In this document: in pieces, positions 8,656 to 19,152 of the stretch | Numbering within the stretch: position 1 is the first letter of the stretch | Layout: each line of letters begins with the position of its first letter | Source of the DNA: Azospirillum sp. B21 | GTDB taxonomy: Bacteria; Pseudomonadota; Alphaproteobacteria; Azospirillales; Azospirillaceae | Direction: 5' to 3' | Length of the DNA stretch: 64,000 nucleotides | Assembly (NCBI RefSeq): GCF_008364825.1 | Contig: NZ_VTTO01000002.1 | Coordinates: 124,001-188,000, forward strand | Program-made: the position numbers and the translations under genes | The notes under the pieces: model-generated | What the model was told of the DNA's origin: nothing | What the model saw: only the letters and a program-made list of their open reading frames with translations | Databases searched by the model: none

Positions 8656-9467
8656 CCGCGGGCGAAGGCCAGCAGTTCCGCGTTGAATCGGTCGCGATTG
8701 GTGAGGAACAGGCCGTGCGGAGCCCCCTCATAGAGCGACAGGGCGGCATTCGGCATCAGCGCCACCGTGCGCCGGGCGAGTGACAGCGGGGTGGTCACGT
8801 CGCGGTCGCCATTCACGACCAGGGTGGGCACGGCGATGGCCGGCAACTCCTCTCGGAAATCGGCCGAGGTGATGGCGCGGTGGCACTCCAGCAAGGCCTT
8901 CAGCGAGGATTGCAGCGCCATCCCGGTGACCCATCCCTTCATCTCCGCCGTTGTTTCTTCGTTCACGAATGGATCGATGTTGTCGCCGAGCCATTTGGGG
9001 AAGTCGCGCAGCAGCTGTTCCGACCGGAAGGTTTCGAACGATGCCGGGTCTACGCCGTCGGGATTGTCGTCGGTTTTCGCCATCAGCGGCGTGATGGTGC
9101 CCACCATCACCACGCCCTTTACCCGCCCGGCGCCGTGGCGGGTCAGGTAGCGCACGATCTCGCCCGTCGCCATCGAATGGCCGACCAGCGTCACGTCCCG
9201 CAAATCCAGCCCGTCCATCAGGGCGGCGATGTCGTCGGCCAGCCGGTCGAAGCCGTAGCCGGACCGCGACTCGTCCGACCGGCCATGGCCGCGGCGGTCG
9301 AAGGCGATGCAGCGGCATCCCTGCTCGGACAGCGGGGCCATCTGATAGGCCCAGGCGTCAGAGGTCAGCGACCAGCTCGACACGAACAGGATGGGGCGGG
9401 CACCTTCTTCGCCGCCCCAATCGCGATAGAACAGGCGCACGCCGTCGTCGGTCCGAATGAAGCCCAT
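8652..9467 (-). CDS. Alpha/beta hydrolase of the non-haem haloperoxidase/esterase group
   Basis: 271 aa from ATG 9467, preceded by AAGGAAATC; the frame is open 5' but without a better start. The nucleophile elbow is VGHSMATG with S98. The acid is in VVNGDRDVTTP and the histidine in EGAPHGLFL, giving a complete triad. The motif FDRRGHGRSD precedes it. This sequence pattern belongs to the cofactor-free haloperoxidase/arylesterase branch, cytosolic with no signal peptide. It is first in a two-gene operon with the XRE regulator, overlapping it by 4 bases. The natural substrate cannot be told; perhydrolase or carboxylesterase activity is the likely range. Confidence 0.85.
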   Translation of the reverse strand: MGFIRTDDGVRLFYRDWGGEEGARPILFVSSWSLTSDAWAYQMAPLSEQGCRCIAFDRRGHGRSDESRSGYGFDRLADDIAALMDGLDLRDVTLVGHSMATGEIVRYLTRHGAGRVKGVVMVGTITPLMAKTDDNPDGVDPASFETFRSEQLLRDFPKWLGDNIDPFVNEETTAEMKGWVTGMALQSSLKALLECHRAITSADFREELPAIAVPTLVVNGDRDVTTPLSLARRTVALMPNAALSLYEGAPHGLFLTNRDRFNAELLAFARG

Positions 9468-9679
9468 GATTTCCTTGCTCCCTTGTCGATCCGCCGGATT
9501 GTCCCGGCGAACCCAGGATCGCCCGGCCGGGGGACCTGAATCGATTACGTGCCAGGTAATGTCGTACACGAATGATCCCGTGGCGCACGCATGCCTGCCA
9601 TCACGGTCGCACTGCGGTACGCCTGCGGCCGATCCGGTTAAGGTCTTGAACCTTCATCGCCGCCGTTCGGGGGCCATCC

Positions 9680-10831
9680 ATGCGTCTCATCTTCCTGCTC
9701 GGCCTCGCCGGGTTCGCCAGCGCCTTTTCCCTGCGCACCACCGATCCGATGCTGACGCTGATTGCCGACGACCTCGGAGTGACGGTGCGGCAGGCGGCGC
9801 TGCTGGCGTCGGCCTACACGCTGCCCTTTGCGCTGATGCAGATCGTGCTGGGACCGGTCGGCGACGCCATCGGCAAGTCACGGCTGGTGCGGCTGGCGCT
9901 GGCCCTGCTGACGGTCGGGCTGGCGCTGTCCACCATCGCGCCGACCTACGGCACGGTGATGGCCGGGCGCATCCTGGCCGGGGCGTTCGCCGGAGGCGTC
10001 GTTCCGGTCTCGATGGCGCTGATCGGCGACCGCGTGCCCTATGAGGAGCGCCAGATCGCCATCAGCCGCTTTCTGCTGGCGGTGATCCTTGGGCAGATGT
10101 CGGGGTCCGCCGTGTCGGGTGCGCTGGCCGAGGCCTTCGGCTGGCGCATGGTGTTCGGCCTGTCGACCGGCCTGACCGCGCTGGTCTGCGTCGCCGCCCT
10201 GATCGGGCTCGCGCGCGAGGTTGAGACGCGCTCCCCTCTGTCGGTCGCGGATGCGCAGCGGCGCTACGCCACCGTGCTGACCAACCCGGCCTCGCTGATC
10301 GTCTTCGCCACGGTGGCGGCGGAAGGGCTGCTGATCTTCGGCGTCTTCCCCTTCGTGGCGCCGGTGCTGATCGAACATGGCGCGGCCGGCGCCTTCGAGG
10401 CCGGGCTGACCCTCGCCGCCTTCGCCATCGGCGGTGTCATCTACAGCGCGGTGGTGCGGCGAATGATCGCCTCGCTCGGCCAATGGGGCATGATGAAGGC
10501 CGGCGGTCTGGCGGCGGGGCTGGCCTATCTGGTCATCGCCTTCCCGGTGCCCTGGCCGGTGGTGAGCCTCGCCTTCCTGGTCGCCGGCTTCGGCTTCTAC
10601 ATGCTGCACAACACCATGCAGACCCAGGCGACGGAGCTGGCGCCGACCGCCCGCGGGTCGGCGCTGGCCCTGTTCGCGTCGAGCTTCTTCATCGGCCAGG
10701 GGATCGGGCCGGTTCTTTACGGCTTCATTTCCACCCACACCGGCTTCGGGCCGCTGTTCCTCGGCGTCGGCGCGCTGACCGCCGGGCTGGGCTTCGCCTC
10801 GGCCCGGCTGATCCGGTGCGGGCGGGTGTAG
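9680..10831 (+). CDS. MFS transporter, DHA1 type
   Basis: 383 aa, nearly all hydrophobic, consistent with 12 membrane helices. The N-terminal half carries the DHA1-like loop LGPVGDAIGKSRLV between helices 2 and 3, and LIGDRVPYEERQIAIS. Members export drugs, sugars or aromatics; nothing here fixes the substrate. It is divergent from the alpha/beta hydrolase operon (about 210 bp between) and convergent with the GH4 gene, whose stop begins at the next base. Confidence 0.85.
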   Translation: MRLIFLLGLAGFASAFSLRTTDPMLTLIADDLGVTVRQAALLASAYTLPFALMQIVLGPVGDAIGKSRLVRLALALLTVGLALSTIAPTYGTVMAGRILAGAFAGGVVPVSMALIGDRVPYEERQIAISRFLLAVILGQMSGSAVSGALAEAFGWRMVFGLSTGLTALVCVAALIGLAREVETRSPLSVADAQRRYATVLTNPASLIVFATVAAEGLLIFGVFPFVAPVLIEHGAAGAFEAGLTLAAFAIGGVIYSAVVRRMIASLGQWGMMKAGGLAAGLAYLVIAFPVPWPVVSLAFLVAGFGFYMLHNTMQTQATELAPTARGSALALFASSFFIGQGIGPVLYGFISTHTGFGPLFLGVGALTAGLGFASARLIRCGRV

Positions 10832-12115
10832 TCAGAGGCACGCCCGGATATAGGGCCGGTTCGCCTCCCACAGCTCGTCCAGGATGGCGACGGCGGCGGT
10901 GCTGGAGTTGATGACGGGGTCGATCAGCAGGGCCTGCAGCGCCAGTTCCTTCGACCCGTGCAGCGCCGCCTCCACCGACAATTGCTGCACGTTGGCCTGG
11001 ACCGACAGCAGCTTGACGATGCCGTCGGGCAGTCGGCCGAGCGAGATCGGGTGGATGCCGGCGGCGTCTGCCACCAGCGGAACCTCCACCGCCAGCTCGT
11101 CGGGCAGGCCGGGGATGACGCCGCGGTTGATGACGATGCCGCTCTCGATGAAGCGCTTCTGGTTGTGCAGTTGGCCGGCGATCACCGCCACCGCCCGCTC
11201 GCCCCAGGACGGCTTGGTCCAGTCGTCGGGGATCGGCTTGCTGCCGTCGATGACGCCGTCCATCAGGTCGCGCAGGATGACGCGGCCTTCCTCGTCGTGT
11301 TTGAAGTCGAAACCGTGCTCGCCGGCCTCCCAGCCATAGGGCAGGAACTCGCCGGTGTGGTCGTCGCTGGGCGTGACCCAGAGGCCGAAGGCATGGAACA
11401 GGCGCCGCGCCAGCGGGGTGAAGGACGGGTCGTGCGTCGCCTCCCTCTCGCGCAGCAGGGGGTAGAGGTCGCGCCCCGTCGCCTTTTCGCGAATGGCGGT
11501 CAGCCATTGGAAATGGTTCAGCCCGGCGCCCCAGACATCCACCTCCTTCTCGGCCATGCCCAGGATCTGGCAGATGAACCAGCGCGCCAGGAAGATGCCG
11601 TGGCAGAGCCCCAGCGTCCGCACGGTTGTGCAGCGCGACAGGCCCAGCACGATGCGGCTTTCCGGGTTCGACAGGTTGATGAACAGGGCGTCCGGGCAGA
11701 TCGCCTCGACGTCGCGGACGATGTCGACGATCAGCGGCAGGGTGCGCAGCGTGAAGAACAGCCCGCCGGGACCGCCGTTCTCGCCCAGCGTGTGGCGGAT
11801 GCCGTGCTTCTTCGGCACCTCGAAATCCAGCTTCCACAGCCGGTTGCGGTCGATGGCGATGGCGCACAGCACGAAGCCGGCGCCCTGCAGTGCCGCCTTG
11901 CGGTCGGTGGTCTTCTCGATGGTGATGCCGGCGTCCCCATGGCGGTTCATCACCTCGGCCAGAGCCGCCATGCGGTCGAGCGCTTCCACGTTGGTGTCGA
12001 CCAGCGTCAGGGTGCTGCCGGCCAGTTCGGTGGTGGAGAACAGATCCTGGAACAGGCTGAGCCCGAAGGCGGCGCTGCCGGCTCCGATGAAGACGATCTT
12101 GGTGGTGTTGGGCAT
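10832..12115 (-). CDS. Glycoside hydrolase family 4 (NAD/Mn-dependent alpha-glycosidase or 6-phospho-glycosidase)
   Basis: 427 aa from ATG 12115, preceded by CGGAGGAAAACC. A Rossmann motif [12 protein letters not shown] starts at residue 8. GH4 metal and catalytic residues are present: NLSNPES (N150), LCHGIF (C171, H172) and [10 protein letters not shown] (N200, H201). The family needs NAD and Mn2+ and uses a redox-elimination mechanism. Free alpha-galacturonides, alpha-glucosides and 6-phospho-sugars are all family substrates, so specificity is open. It is divergent from a GH1 beta-glucosidase with a shared 210 bp promoter region; no PTS or sugar ABC genes adjoin, which weighs slightly against a phospho-sugar substrate. 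Confidence 0.88.
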   Translation of the reverse strand: MPNTTKIVFIGAGSAAFGLSLFQDLFSTTELAGSTLTLVDTNVEALDRMAALAEVMNRHGDAGITIEKTTDRKAALQGAGFVLCAIAIDRNRLWKLDFEVPKKHGIRHTLGENGGPGGLFFTLRTLPLIVDIVRDVEAICPDALFINLSNPESRIVLGLSRCTTVRTLGLCHGIFLARWFICQILGMAEKEVDVWGAGLNHFQWLTAIREKATGRDLYPLLREREATHDPSFTPLARRLFHAFGLWVTPSDDHTGEFLPYGWEAGEHGFDFKHDEEGRVILRDLMDGVIDGSKPIPDDWTKPSWGERAVAVIAGQLHNQKRFIESGIVINRGVIPGLPDELAVEVPLVADAAGIHPISLGRLPDGIVKLLSVQANVQQLSVEAALHGSKELALQALLIDPVINSSTAAVAILDELWEANRPYIRACL

Positions 12116-12325
12116 GGTGGTTTTCCTCCGTATTCGGAGCGGCTGGGCGCCGTCTTGTGGGAACAGGCTACGCCCTTCGGACAGGTCCGCACAGTGCTTG
12201 CGTGCAATCGCCCGCGGCTGCGCCACCGCGTCGCGCCATGCCTGATCGCGTGCTTGTCCCATGGCGAAGGGCGGCCGGCTGGGGCATGCTTGGGAAAACG
12301 GACCATCCCTGTGGGAGGAATAAGA

Positions 12326-13690
12326 ATGGACAGCTTCAGCCAGCCCGTGTCCCAGGCCGCCGATGCCAAGCCGCTGAGTTTTCCGCCGGATTTCCGCTGG
12401 GGTGCGTCCACCGCATCCTACCAGATCGAAGGGGCGGTGGCGGAGGACGGGCGCGGCCCTTGCGTGTGGGATACCTTCACCGCTGATGGACGCATCATGG
12501 ACGGCAGCAGCGCCGCCGTCGCCTGCGACCATTACCACCGCTTTCCGGAAGACATCGCGCTGATGAAGGCGGCGGGCTTCGACAGCTACCGCTTTTCCAT
12601 CGCTTGGCCGCGCATCCTGCCGACGGGAACCGGGGCGGTGGAGACGCGCGGCCTCGATTTCTACGACCGGCTGGTCGATGCGCTGCTGGAGGCGGGGATC
12701 ACGCCGATGGCCTGCCTCTATCATTGGGACCTGCCGCAGCCGCTGGAGGATGCCGGCGGCTGGCAGGGGCGGGAGATCGTCGGACCCTTCGCCGATTATG
12801 CCCGTATCGTCACCGCGCGGCTGGCCGACCGGGTCAAGACCTGGATGATGCTGAACGAGCCGAACGTGGTCGCCATCTTCGGCTATGGCGTAGGGGAGCA
12901 TGCCCCCGGCCACAAGCTGGGCGAACAGGGCATCCTGCGGGCTCTGCACCACCAGAATCTGGCGCAGGGAGCGGCGTTGCGCGCCATCGCGGCCGAGCAT
13001 TCCGGCCTGACGCTGGGCACCGTCCTGAACCTGCAGCCCGCGGTTCCCGACAGCGACCGGCCGGAGGATGCCGCCGCCGCCGCCCGCTGGGACGCCGTGT
13101 GGAACCGGGTCGCGCTGGACGGGCTGATGCGGGGGCAGATCCCGGCGCTGCTGGCCGACAAGATGGCGGATTTCGTGCAGCCCGGCGACGAGGAGGCGAT
13201 CCGTTATCCAATCGACCTGCTGGGGATCAACTACTACTCCCGCATGACGATGAAGCATGAGGAGGGGCGGCCCTTCGACGTCGGCTGGGGCGAGGCGCAG
13301 TGCCGGCGCTGGACCGGCATGGCCTGGCCGGTGCAGCCGGAGGGGCTGTACGACCTGCTGACCGAGCTCCGCACCGATTACGGCAATCCCGCCGTCTACA
13401 TCGCGGAGAACGGCTGCGCCTATGACGACGTGGTGACGCCGGACGGCCAGATCCACGATGCGGAGCGGGTGCTGTTCTACCGCGAGCATCTGGAATCGGT
13501 GGCGCAGGCGCTGGCCGACGGCTGCAACGTCAAGGGCTATCTGTGCTGGAGCCTGCTGGACAATTTCGAATGGGCCTTCGGCCTGTCGAAGCGGTTCGGC
13601 ATCGTGCGCGTCGATTACGACACGCTGAAACGCACGCCGAAGGACAGCTACCGCTTCCTCGCCGAGGTTGTGAGAACCGGGAGGCTTTAA
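12326..13690 (+). CDS. GH1 beta-glucosidase, cytoplasmic
   Basis: 454 aa from ATG 12326 with GGGAGGAA just upstream. Full-length GH1 barrel: [15 protein letters not shown] (glycone site), [10 protein letters not shown], acid/base in MLNEPN (E178), INYYSR, nucleophile in YIAENG (E361) and [10 protein letters not shown] near the end. Retaining hydrolysis of beta-glucosides or related beta-glycosides is expected. No signal peptide, so it acts on imported sugars. It is divergent from the GH4 gene and probably co-regulated with it. A second GH1 gene at 38710 carries a Tat signal. Confidence 0.93.
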   Translation: MDSFSQPVSQAADAKPLSFPPDFRWGASTASYQIEGAVAEDGRGPCVWDTFTADGRIMDGSSAAVACDHYHRFPEDIALMKAAGFDSYRFSIAWPRILPTGTGAVETRGLDFYDRLVDALLEAGITPMACLYHWDLPQPLEDAGGWQGREIVGPFADYARIVTARLADRVKTWMMLNEPNVVAIFGYGVGEHAPGHKLGEQGILRALHHQNLAQGAALRAIAAEHSGLTLGTVLNLQPAVPDSDRPEDAAAAARWDAVWNRVALDGLMRGQIPALLADKMADFVQPGDEEAIRYPIDLLGINYYSRMTMKHEEGRPFDVGWGEAQCRRWTGMAWPVQPEGLYDLLTELRTDYGNPAVYIAENGCAYDDVVTPDGQIHDAERVLFYREHLESVAQALADGCNVKGYLCWSLLDNFEWAFGLSKRFGIVRVDYDTLKRTPKDSYRFLAEVVRTGRL

Positions 13691-13782
13691 GCCTTTCTTC
13701 GCCCCTGCCCCTGTACTTTTGTCCGAGCGCGTCCTATTCGTTAGTAATACGGACGGTGAGGGATTGAGGGCGGAGGCCCGGG

Positions 13783-15615
13783 ATGGCCGACATGACCGAC
13801 GATAGAGGCGCCAAAACCGGCGACACCAAAACCGGTGACACCAAAATCGGTGACGGGGCACCCGGCTTCGCCCGCCGCTTCCTCCGGCTGGCGGGCGGTT
13901 ACTGGCATGGGCGGTCGCGGGTGACCGTCTGGGCGCTGACCGTGGCGCTGTTCGTGCTGACGATCGGACAGGTGTCGGTCCCGGTCCTGATCAATCTATG
14001 GAGCGAGCGGCTGTTCGATGCGCTCGAACAGCGCTCCATGGACCGTTTCCTGACGATGATCGGTCTGGTCGGGCTGATCATCGTCTACAACATCGTCATC
14101 GTCGTGCTGCATCTGCGGGTGAAGCGCCGGCTGCAGATGGGCTGGCGCGACTGGCTGACGCGCAAGCTGCTGGAGGACTGGCTGCGCCGCGGCCGCCACC
14201 ACCAGATCGCCTATATGCCGGGCGAACACGACAACCCCGACGGCCGCATCGCCGAGGACATCCGCATCACCGCGGAAATGGCGATCGACCTGGGCCATTC
14301 GCTGACCTACTGCGCTCTGCTTCTGATCAGCTTCACCAACATCCTGTGGATGCTGTCGGGCACGCTGTCCGTCACCCTGTTCGGAACCGAGCTGTCGGTG
14401 CCGGGCCATCTGCTGTTCGTGGCGCTGCTCTATGCCGCCATGGGCACGACCATCGCCATGCTGATCGGCCAGCCGCTGGTCACTGCAGTCAACCGGCGCC
14501 AGGGTTATGAGGCGGATTTCCGCTTCGCGCTTGCCCGCATCCGCGAGAACGGCCAGACCATCGCACTGCTGCATGGGGAATCGGCCGAGCGAGGGCATCT
14601 CGCCTCGCTGTTCGGCGGGGTGGTGCGCGGCTGGACCGGGCAGACCCGCGCGCTCAGCCACATGATGGTGTTCAGCGCCAGCTATTCGGTGCTGTCGGCC
14701 GCCTTCCCGATCCTGGTCGCCGCCCCGCGCTACATCGCCGGGACCATCTCGCTGGGCGTGCTGATGCAGACGGCGCAGGCCTTCCAGCAGACGGTCGGTG
14801 CGCTGTCCTGGCCGATCGACAACCTGCCGCGCGTCGCCGAATGGCGCGCGTCGGTGGAGCGCGTGCTGAACCTGCACGACGCGCTGGTGCGGCTGGACCG
14901 CGATGTCTGCGACGTGCCGGACGGCCACATCCAGGTCGTGCGCTCCGAAGAGCACCACACGCTGACCTTCAGCGGCGTCGCCATCGACGAACCGAACGGC
15001 ACGGCCGTCGTCCATGCCTTCGACCTGGAGGTCCGCCCAGGCGACCGGGTGCTGATCGGCGGCGATGCGACGGCGACCATCCGCCTGTTCCGTGCCGTGG
15101 CGGGCGTCTGGCCGTGGGGCAGCGGGCGCATCACCCTGCCGGCCCACACCCGCGTCTTCTTCATGCCGGAACGCCCCTATCTGCCGCATGACAGCCTGCG
15201 CGCGGTGCTGGCATATCCCGGCCCGGCCTCGTCGGTGGCGGACGACCGGGCGGCCGAGGCGCTGGTCAGCGTCGGGTTGCCCGATCTGGTCGACCGGCTG
15301 GACAGCACCGACCGCTGGGACGAGGTGCTGTCGGTGCCCGAGCGCCAGCGGCTGGGCTTCGCCCGGCTGCTGATCCGCCGTCCCGACTGGATTTTCCTGG
15401 AGGACGCCACCGACAGCCTCGATCCCCCGGCGGAGGAGGAGTTGCTGACGCTGATGGAGCGGGAGTTGCCGAACGCGACCCTGCTGACCATCGGCCACCA
15501 TGTGGGGCTCGACGCCCATCACAGCCGCAAGCTGATCCTGGAACGCACCAACGGCGCCGTCACCCTGCGCGAGGAGGCGCGCGAAACCCAGCCGGTGACG
15601 GAGAGCGTGGCGTGA
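13783..15615 (+). CDS. SbmA/BacA- or YddA-like ABC transporter, permease plus degenerate ATPase domain
   Basis: 610 aa. The membrane domain (about 30-360) matches the SbmA/BacA-YddA group: [27 protein letters not shown] and [22 protein letters not shown]. The nucleotide-binding domain (about 390-595) is oddly worn. The Walker A position reads [10 protein letters not shown] (about 424-433), lacking the GKS/T lysine. The signature reads LSVPERQR. The Walker B region reads IFLEDATDS, with D and E swapped relative to DE. The flanking [12 protein letters not shown] matches the normal family, so alignment is secure. Function may be proton-driven, as in SbmA, with a non-hydrolytic NBD. Three 15-base repeats encode the start ([13 protein letters not shown]). 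Confidence 0.85.
   Translation: MADMTDDRGAKTGDTKTGDTKIGDGAPGFARRFLRLAGGYWHGRSRVTVWALTVALFVLTIGQVSVPVLINLWSERLFDALEQRSMDRFLTMIGLVGLIIVYNIVIVVLHLRVKRRLQMGWRDWLTRKLLEDWLRRGRHHQIAYMPGEHDNPDGRIAEDIRITAEMAIDLGHSLTYCALLLISFTNILWMLSGTLSVTLFGTELSVPGHLLFVALLYAAMGTTIAMLIGQPLVTAVNRRQGYEADFRFALARIRENGQTIALLHGESAERGHLASLFGGVVRGWTGQTRALSHMMVFSASYSVLSAAFPILVAAPRYIAGTISLGVLMQTAQAFQQTVGALSWPIDNLPRVAEWRASVERVLNLHDALVRLDRDVCDVPDGHIQVVRSEEHHTLTFSGVAIDEPNGTAVVHAFDLEVRPGDRVLIGGDATATIRLFRAVAGVWPWGSGRITLPAHTRVFFMPERPYLPHDSLRAVLAYPGPASSVADDRAAEALVSVGLPDLVDRLDSTDRWDEVLSVPERQRLGFARLLIRRPDWIFLEDATDSLDPPAEEELLTLMERELPNATLLTIGHHVGLDAHHSRKLILERTNGAVTLREEARETQPVTESVA
13811..13854. repeat. Three tandem 15-bp repeats in the 5' end of the ABC gene
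   Basis: The unit CCAAAACCGGYGACA occurs at 13811 and 13826, and again with one further change at 13841. It encodes KTGDT repeats near the N-terminus of the SbmA-like protein and is in phase, so copy-number change would leave the frame intact. Confidence 0.85.
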
Positions 15616-15726
15616 TCGTTCCCCCATGCGGGCGTTGATCGCCGCATCCTTGGAACGTATCCAAAAAGCTGCCACACTGCCCGGCGACCACCGTTCGTAC
15701 CCACAGCATCGTCGCCCCGCAAAACC

Positions 15727-16440
15727 ATGGACATGAGCGTGAAGAAGACCAGCATCAACGCGGCGTGGCGGGGGCTGGCGAACTGCCGGGGGTGCGGCAT
15801 CAGGGAATCCGCGCTTTTCGCCGATCTGACCGAATCCGATTTCAACCTGATCCACCTGCCCATCGACGAAATGACGGTGGCGCCGGGGGCGGCGCTCTAC
15901 CATGTCGGCGACGAGCCGACGGCCCTCTTCACCGTGCGCGGCGGGCTGGTGAAGCTGGTGCAGTATCTGCCCAACGGCGGCCAGCGCATCGTCCGGCTCC
16001 TGCGCACCGGGGATACCGCCGGGCTGGAGGCGGCGCTGGGCGAACCCTATCGCCACACCGCCATCGCCATTCATCCGGTCCTGACCTGCCGCATCCCCCG
16101 TGCCGTGATCCAGCGCCTGTCGGAGGAGACGCAGCACCTGCACCAGCAGTTGATGCGGCGCTGGCATCAGGCGGTGGAACGCGCCGACGCCTTTCTGGTG
16201 GAACTCGGCACCGGCAGCGCGCGGGCGCGGGTCGCCCGGCTGTTCCTGACCCTGGTGGACGACCACGGTGAATGCGACTTTTTCGGGCGGGAGGATGTCG
16301 GCGCCGTGCTGGGCATCACCACCGAGACCGCCAGCCGCGTCGTCGCCGAACTGAAGCGGCAGGGTCTGCTGAACGAGATGCGGCCTAACCGCTTCCACTG
16401 CAATGTGGACGCCCTGCGGGACCTGGCGGACGGGCCGTAG
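15727..16440 (+). CDS. Crp/Fnr-family transcriptional regulator with incomplete FNR cysteine set
   Basis: 237 aa. The cyclic-nucleotide-type beta-roll covers about 25-145 (ALYHVGDEPTALFTVRGG, QYLPNGGQRIVRLLRTGD). The winged helix lies at about 175-230, with DVGAVLGITTETASRVVAELKRQGLL as recognition region. An N-terminal NCRGCG gives C20 and C23, and a further cysteine is at 121; these align with FNR C20, C23 and C122. The residue matching FNR C29 is alanine, so a standard 4Cys Fe-S site is not complete. It may sense redox differently or be a non-Fe-S relative. It lies 111 bp downstream of the ABC gene with its own upstream region. Confidence 0.87.
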   Translation: MDMSVKKTSINAAWRGLANCRGCGIRESALFADLTESDFNLIHLPIDEMTVAPGAALYHVGDEPTALFTVRGGLVKLVQYLPNGGQRIVRLLRTGDTAGLEAALGEPYRHTAIAIHPVLTCRIPRAVIQRLSEETQHLHQQLMRRWHQAVERADAFLVELGTGSARARVARLFLTLVDDHGECDFFGREDVGAVLGITTETASRVVAELKRQGLLNEMRPNRFHCNVDALRDLADGP

Positions 16441-16476
16441 CCCGCCCTCCACCCCCCGGCCTCCGAACCGGCGGCG

Positions 16477-19152
16477 TCAGGCCGCCCGCATCTCTCCGAC
16501 CAGCGCATCGACCTGACCGGACAGGGTCCGCAACTGGCCCTGCACGGTGGAGGAGGCCGACAGAACGCGGTTGGCGGATTCGCCCGATTCCCGCGCGGCG
16601 TCGGCGACGGAGTCGATGTTGCCGCGGACATGCTGGGTGCTGTCCGCCGCCTCGCCGACATTGCGGGCGATCTCGCGGGTGGCGGCACTCTGCTGCTCCA
16701 CCGCGGCGGCGATGGTGGCGGCGATCTCGTTCACCTCGCGGATGGTGCCGGCGATGGAGCGGATGGCGTCCACCGCCTCCTGCGTCACCGACTGCATCGC
16801 GGCGATCTGGGCGGAGATGTCCTCCGTCGCCTTGGCGGTCTGGGTGGCGAGCCCCTTCACCTCGCTGGCGACCACGGCGAAGCCCTTGCCGGCCTCCCCG
16901 GCGCGGGCCGCTTCGATGGTGGCGTTGAGCGCCAGCAGGTTGGTTTGGCCGGCGATGGACTGGATCAGCCCGACCACCTCGCCGATGCGGCCGGCGGTCT
17001 GGGCCAGCCCTTCCACCGTGCGGTCGGTCCGCTCCGCCTCCTCCGCCGCCTTGCGGGCGATCTGGCTGGAGGCGTGGACCTGGGTGCCGATCTCCTGGAT
17101 AGAGGCCGACAGCTCCTCCGTCGCGGCGGCGACCGCCTTGACGTTGCCTTCGGCCTGCTGGGAACTGCCGGCGGCGGTCGTCGCCTCCCCGGCGGTCAGG
17201 TCGGCGCTGCGGGTCATGCGTTCGGCCATGTCCTGCATCTCGCCGGCGGCCTGGGCCACGCGATCCAGCACGCCGCGAACGCTGGTCTCGAAATTCTCCG
17301 CCATCTCGACCATGGCGCGGCGGCGCTCGCCGGCGGCACGGCCGCGTTCGGCCTCGGCGCGGGCGTTGGCTTCGCGGGCGGCGTTGGCGGTGTCGCGGAA
17401 GACCATCAGCGCGCGGGTCATGTCGCCGATCTCGTCGGTGCCGGCGGCGGGGATGGAAGCGTTCAGGTCGCCGGCGGCGATGGCCCGCATGGCATCGGAC
17501 AGCGCGCTGAGGCGGGCGACGATGTGGCGCCCCACCACCAGCCAGGCCAGCGCCACCGCGCCGACCAGACTGCCGACGGCGAACAGGATCAGCATGTTTC
17601 GGCCGGCGGCGATGGTGCCGTCGGTGCCGGCGACGGCGGCCTTGGCCTCGTCCCGCATGGCGGCGATCTGGCGGTCGACGGTGGCGGCGAAGCTCTGGGA
17701 CAGCAGGCGGTTCTCCGCCAGGACCCGGCCGGTGTCGGCCACGGCCGCCAGTTCGGCCCGGCGCAGGGCGACGATGCCGTCCTCCCCCCGGCCGAAGGCG
17801 GCCAGCGCCTTGGCCAGGGCGGTGATCACCGCGTTGCCGGCGGCATCCTCGGCGCCTTCGCCCTTATCGGTATCCGCCAGCTTGACGATGCGCTGGTCGA
17901 GCGCGATGGCCTCGGTGATGAAGCGCTTTTCCAGCAGAGCCAGCCGGGCGGCGTCGGCGGCCTGCGCCGCTTCGTTCAGCGCACCGGCCAGGGCGGTGCC
18001 GTGGGTCGACAGTTCCAGATGGGTGCGGAAGCGGTCCAGGCCGGGGCCCAGCAGGTCCTGCGTCGCCTCCTGGATGCGGGAGCGGACGTCGAAACTGGTG
18101 CGCTTGATGTCGCTCTGCACCTTGCGCAGCGGCGCCTTCAGCCCGTCGAGCAAGCCGGCCGCCTGCGCCCGTGCCGCGCCCAGCCTTTCCGCCAGCCGCC
18201 GGTCGACCGCCCCGCCGCTGTTCTCGCCGCTGTTTCCGGTGCCGTCCAGCGCCGCCCGGCGCAGTTCGAAGACATTGTCCTTGCCGTATCCGAAGAGGAA
18301 CAGCGTGTCGATCTTCCCCGCCATGTCCGCCGGCAGCCGGTCGCCCAGCGTGCCGAGCGTGCCCGTCACCTGGGAAGAGGCTTCCAGATAGGCCTGCTGC
18401 AGCTCGCCGATGGTCTTGCCGTCCGGCGCGGTGCCGGACCGGTTCATGGCGTCGAGCGCCGACGCGATGCCGCCGCGCAGGTCGTAGAGCGCGATCATCG
18501 ACCGCACCGCATCCGACAGCTCCCCCATGTCGCGGTCGGTTCCGCCGTCCAGCGCCATGCCCTTGTCCTGCAGGGATTGTCCGGCGCCCTCCACCAGCGG
18601 CGCCAGCGTCTTGAGGAAGCCGTCATAGGCCTGGGCCAGCTTGGCCGACGCAGCCTCGCGCCGGTCGCGCAGCGACAGGCGGGCGGCGACCCCGTCATTG
18701 ACGCGGTCCAGCGTCGCGATCAGGGCGTTGCCGGTGTCCCGCACCTCCGACAGCAGCGGGTCCTGCGGGCGGCGGGCGGCCAGTTCGTCGACCAGCGCCA
18801 GGAAGGCGCGGGAGCGTTCGCGCGTTTCGGCCTGGATGCGCTCGCGTTCCTCCTGGCTTCCGGCACCGTCCAGGGTCGGGGCGGCGGTGGCGATGCGGCT
18901 GCTTTCGCCGGCCAGCCGGGTCGCCAGTTCCATCTCCGGCAGGCTGGTGTCGGCGAGCTGCTTCATCGGCTGTTCGACGGCGGAAAAGGACATCAGCCCG
19001 ACGGCGCTGGCCGCCACCGTCATCGCCGCCATGCCGGCGAAGGCCAGCAGAAGCTTCGCCCGCACGCCGAGACGGCGCCGGTTGCCCGGAATTGGATTGC
19101 TGCCGGACGGTCCTGAAACATGCTGTGGGAGGGCAGGTGCGGCGGTGGACAT
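16477..19152 (-). CDS. Methyl-accepting chemotaxis protein, two-helix transmembrane type with large sensor domain
   Basis: 891 aa from ATG 19152, with GAGGGGA about 10 bases upstream. TM1 is at about 31-54 and TM2 at about 519-540. Between them lies an all-helical periplasmic sensor of about 460 residues, close to twice the size of the usual four-helix bundle and without a family I recognise. A HAMP domain follows ([21 protein letters not shown]), then the MCP signalling domain with the conserved hairpin tip [20 protein letters not shown] and [12 protein letters not shown]. There is no C-terminal CheR/CheB pentapeptide (ends EMRAA). It couples a periplasmic signal to CheA/CheW. Confidence 0.92.
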   Translation of the reverse strand: MSTAAPALPQHVSGPSGSNPIPGNRRRLGVRAKLLLAFAGMAAMTVAASAVGLMSFSAVEQPMKQLADTSLPEMELATRLAGESSRIATAAPTLDGAGSQEERERIQAETRERSRAFLALVDELAARRPQDPLLSEVRDTGNALIATLDRVNDGVAARLSLRDRREAASAKLAQAYDGFLKTLAPLVEGAGQSLQDKGMALDGGTDRDMGELSDAVRSMIALYDLRGGIASALDAMNRSGTAPDGKTIGELQQAYLEASSQVTGTLGTLGDRLPADMAGKIDTLFLFGYGKDNVFELRRAALDGTGNSGENSGGAVDRRLAERLGAARAQAAGLLDGLKAPLRKVQSDIKRTSFDVRSRIQEATQDLLGPGLDRFRTHLELSTHGTALAGALNEAAQAADAARLALLEKRFITEAIALDQRIVKLADTDKGEGAEDAAGNAVITALAKALAAFGRGEDGIVALRRAELAAVADTGRVLAENRLLSQSFAATVDRQIAAMRDEAKAAVAGTDGTIAAGRNMLILFAVGSLVGAVALAWLVVGRHIVARLSALSDAMRAIAAGDLNASIPAAGTDEIGDMTRALMVFRDTANAAREANARAEAERGRAAGERRRAMVEMAENFETSVRGVLDRVAQAAGEMQDMAERMTRSADLTAGEATTAAGSSQQAEGNVKAVAAATEELSASIQEIGTQVHASSQIARKAAEEAERTDRTVEGLAQTAGRIGEVVGLIQSIAGQTNLLALNATIEAARAGEAGKGFAVVASEVKGLATQTAKATEDISAQIAAMQSVTQEAVDAIRSIAGTIREVNEIAATIAAAVEQQSAATREIARNVGEAADSTQHVRGNIDSVADAARESGESANRVLSASSTVQGQLRTLSGQVDALVGEMRAA

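Noticed and set aside
12116-13861. Minus-strand extension of the GH4 frame to 13861
   Set aside because: The extension is antisense to the GH1 gene and lacks any family similarity; the GH4 start at 12115 has a GGAGG site.
16630-19116. Long plus-strand open frame opposite the chemoreceptor
   Set aside because: His/Gly/Asp-rich shadow typical of GC-rich MCP antisense; no ribosome site or domain.
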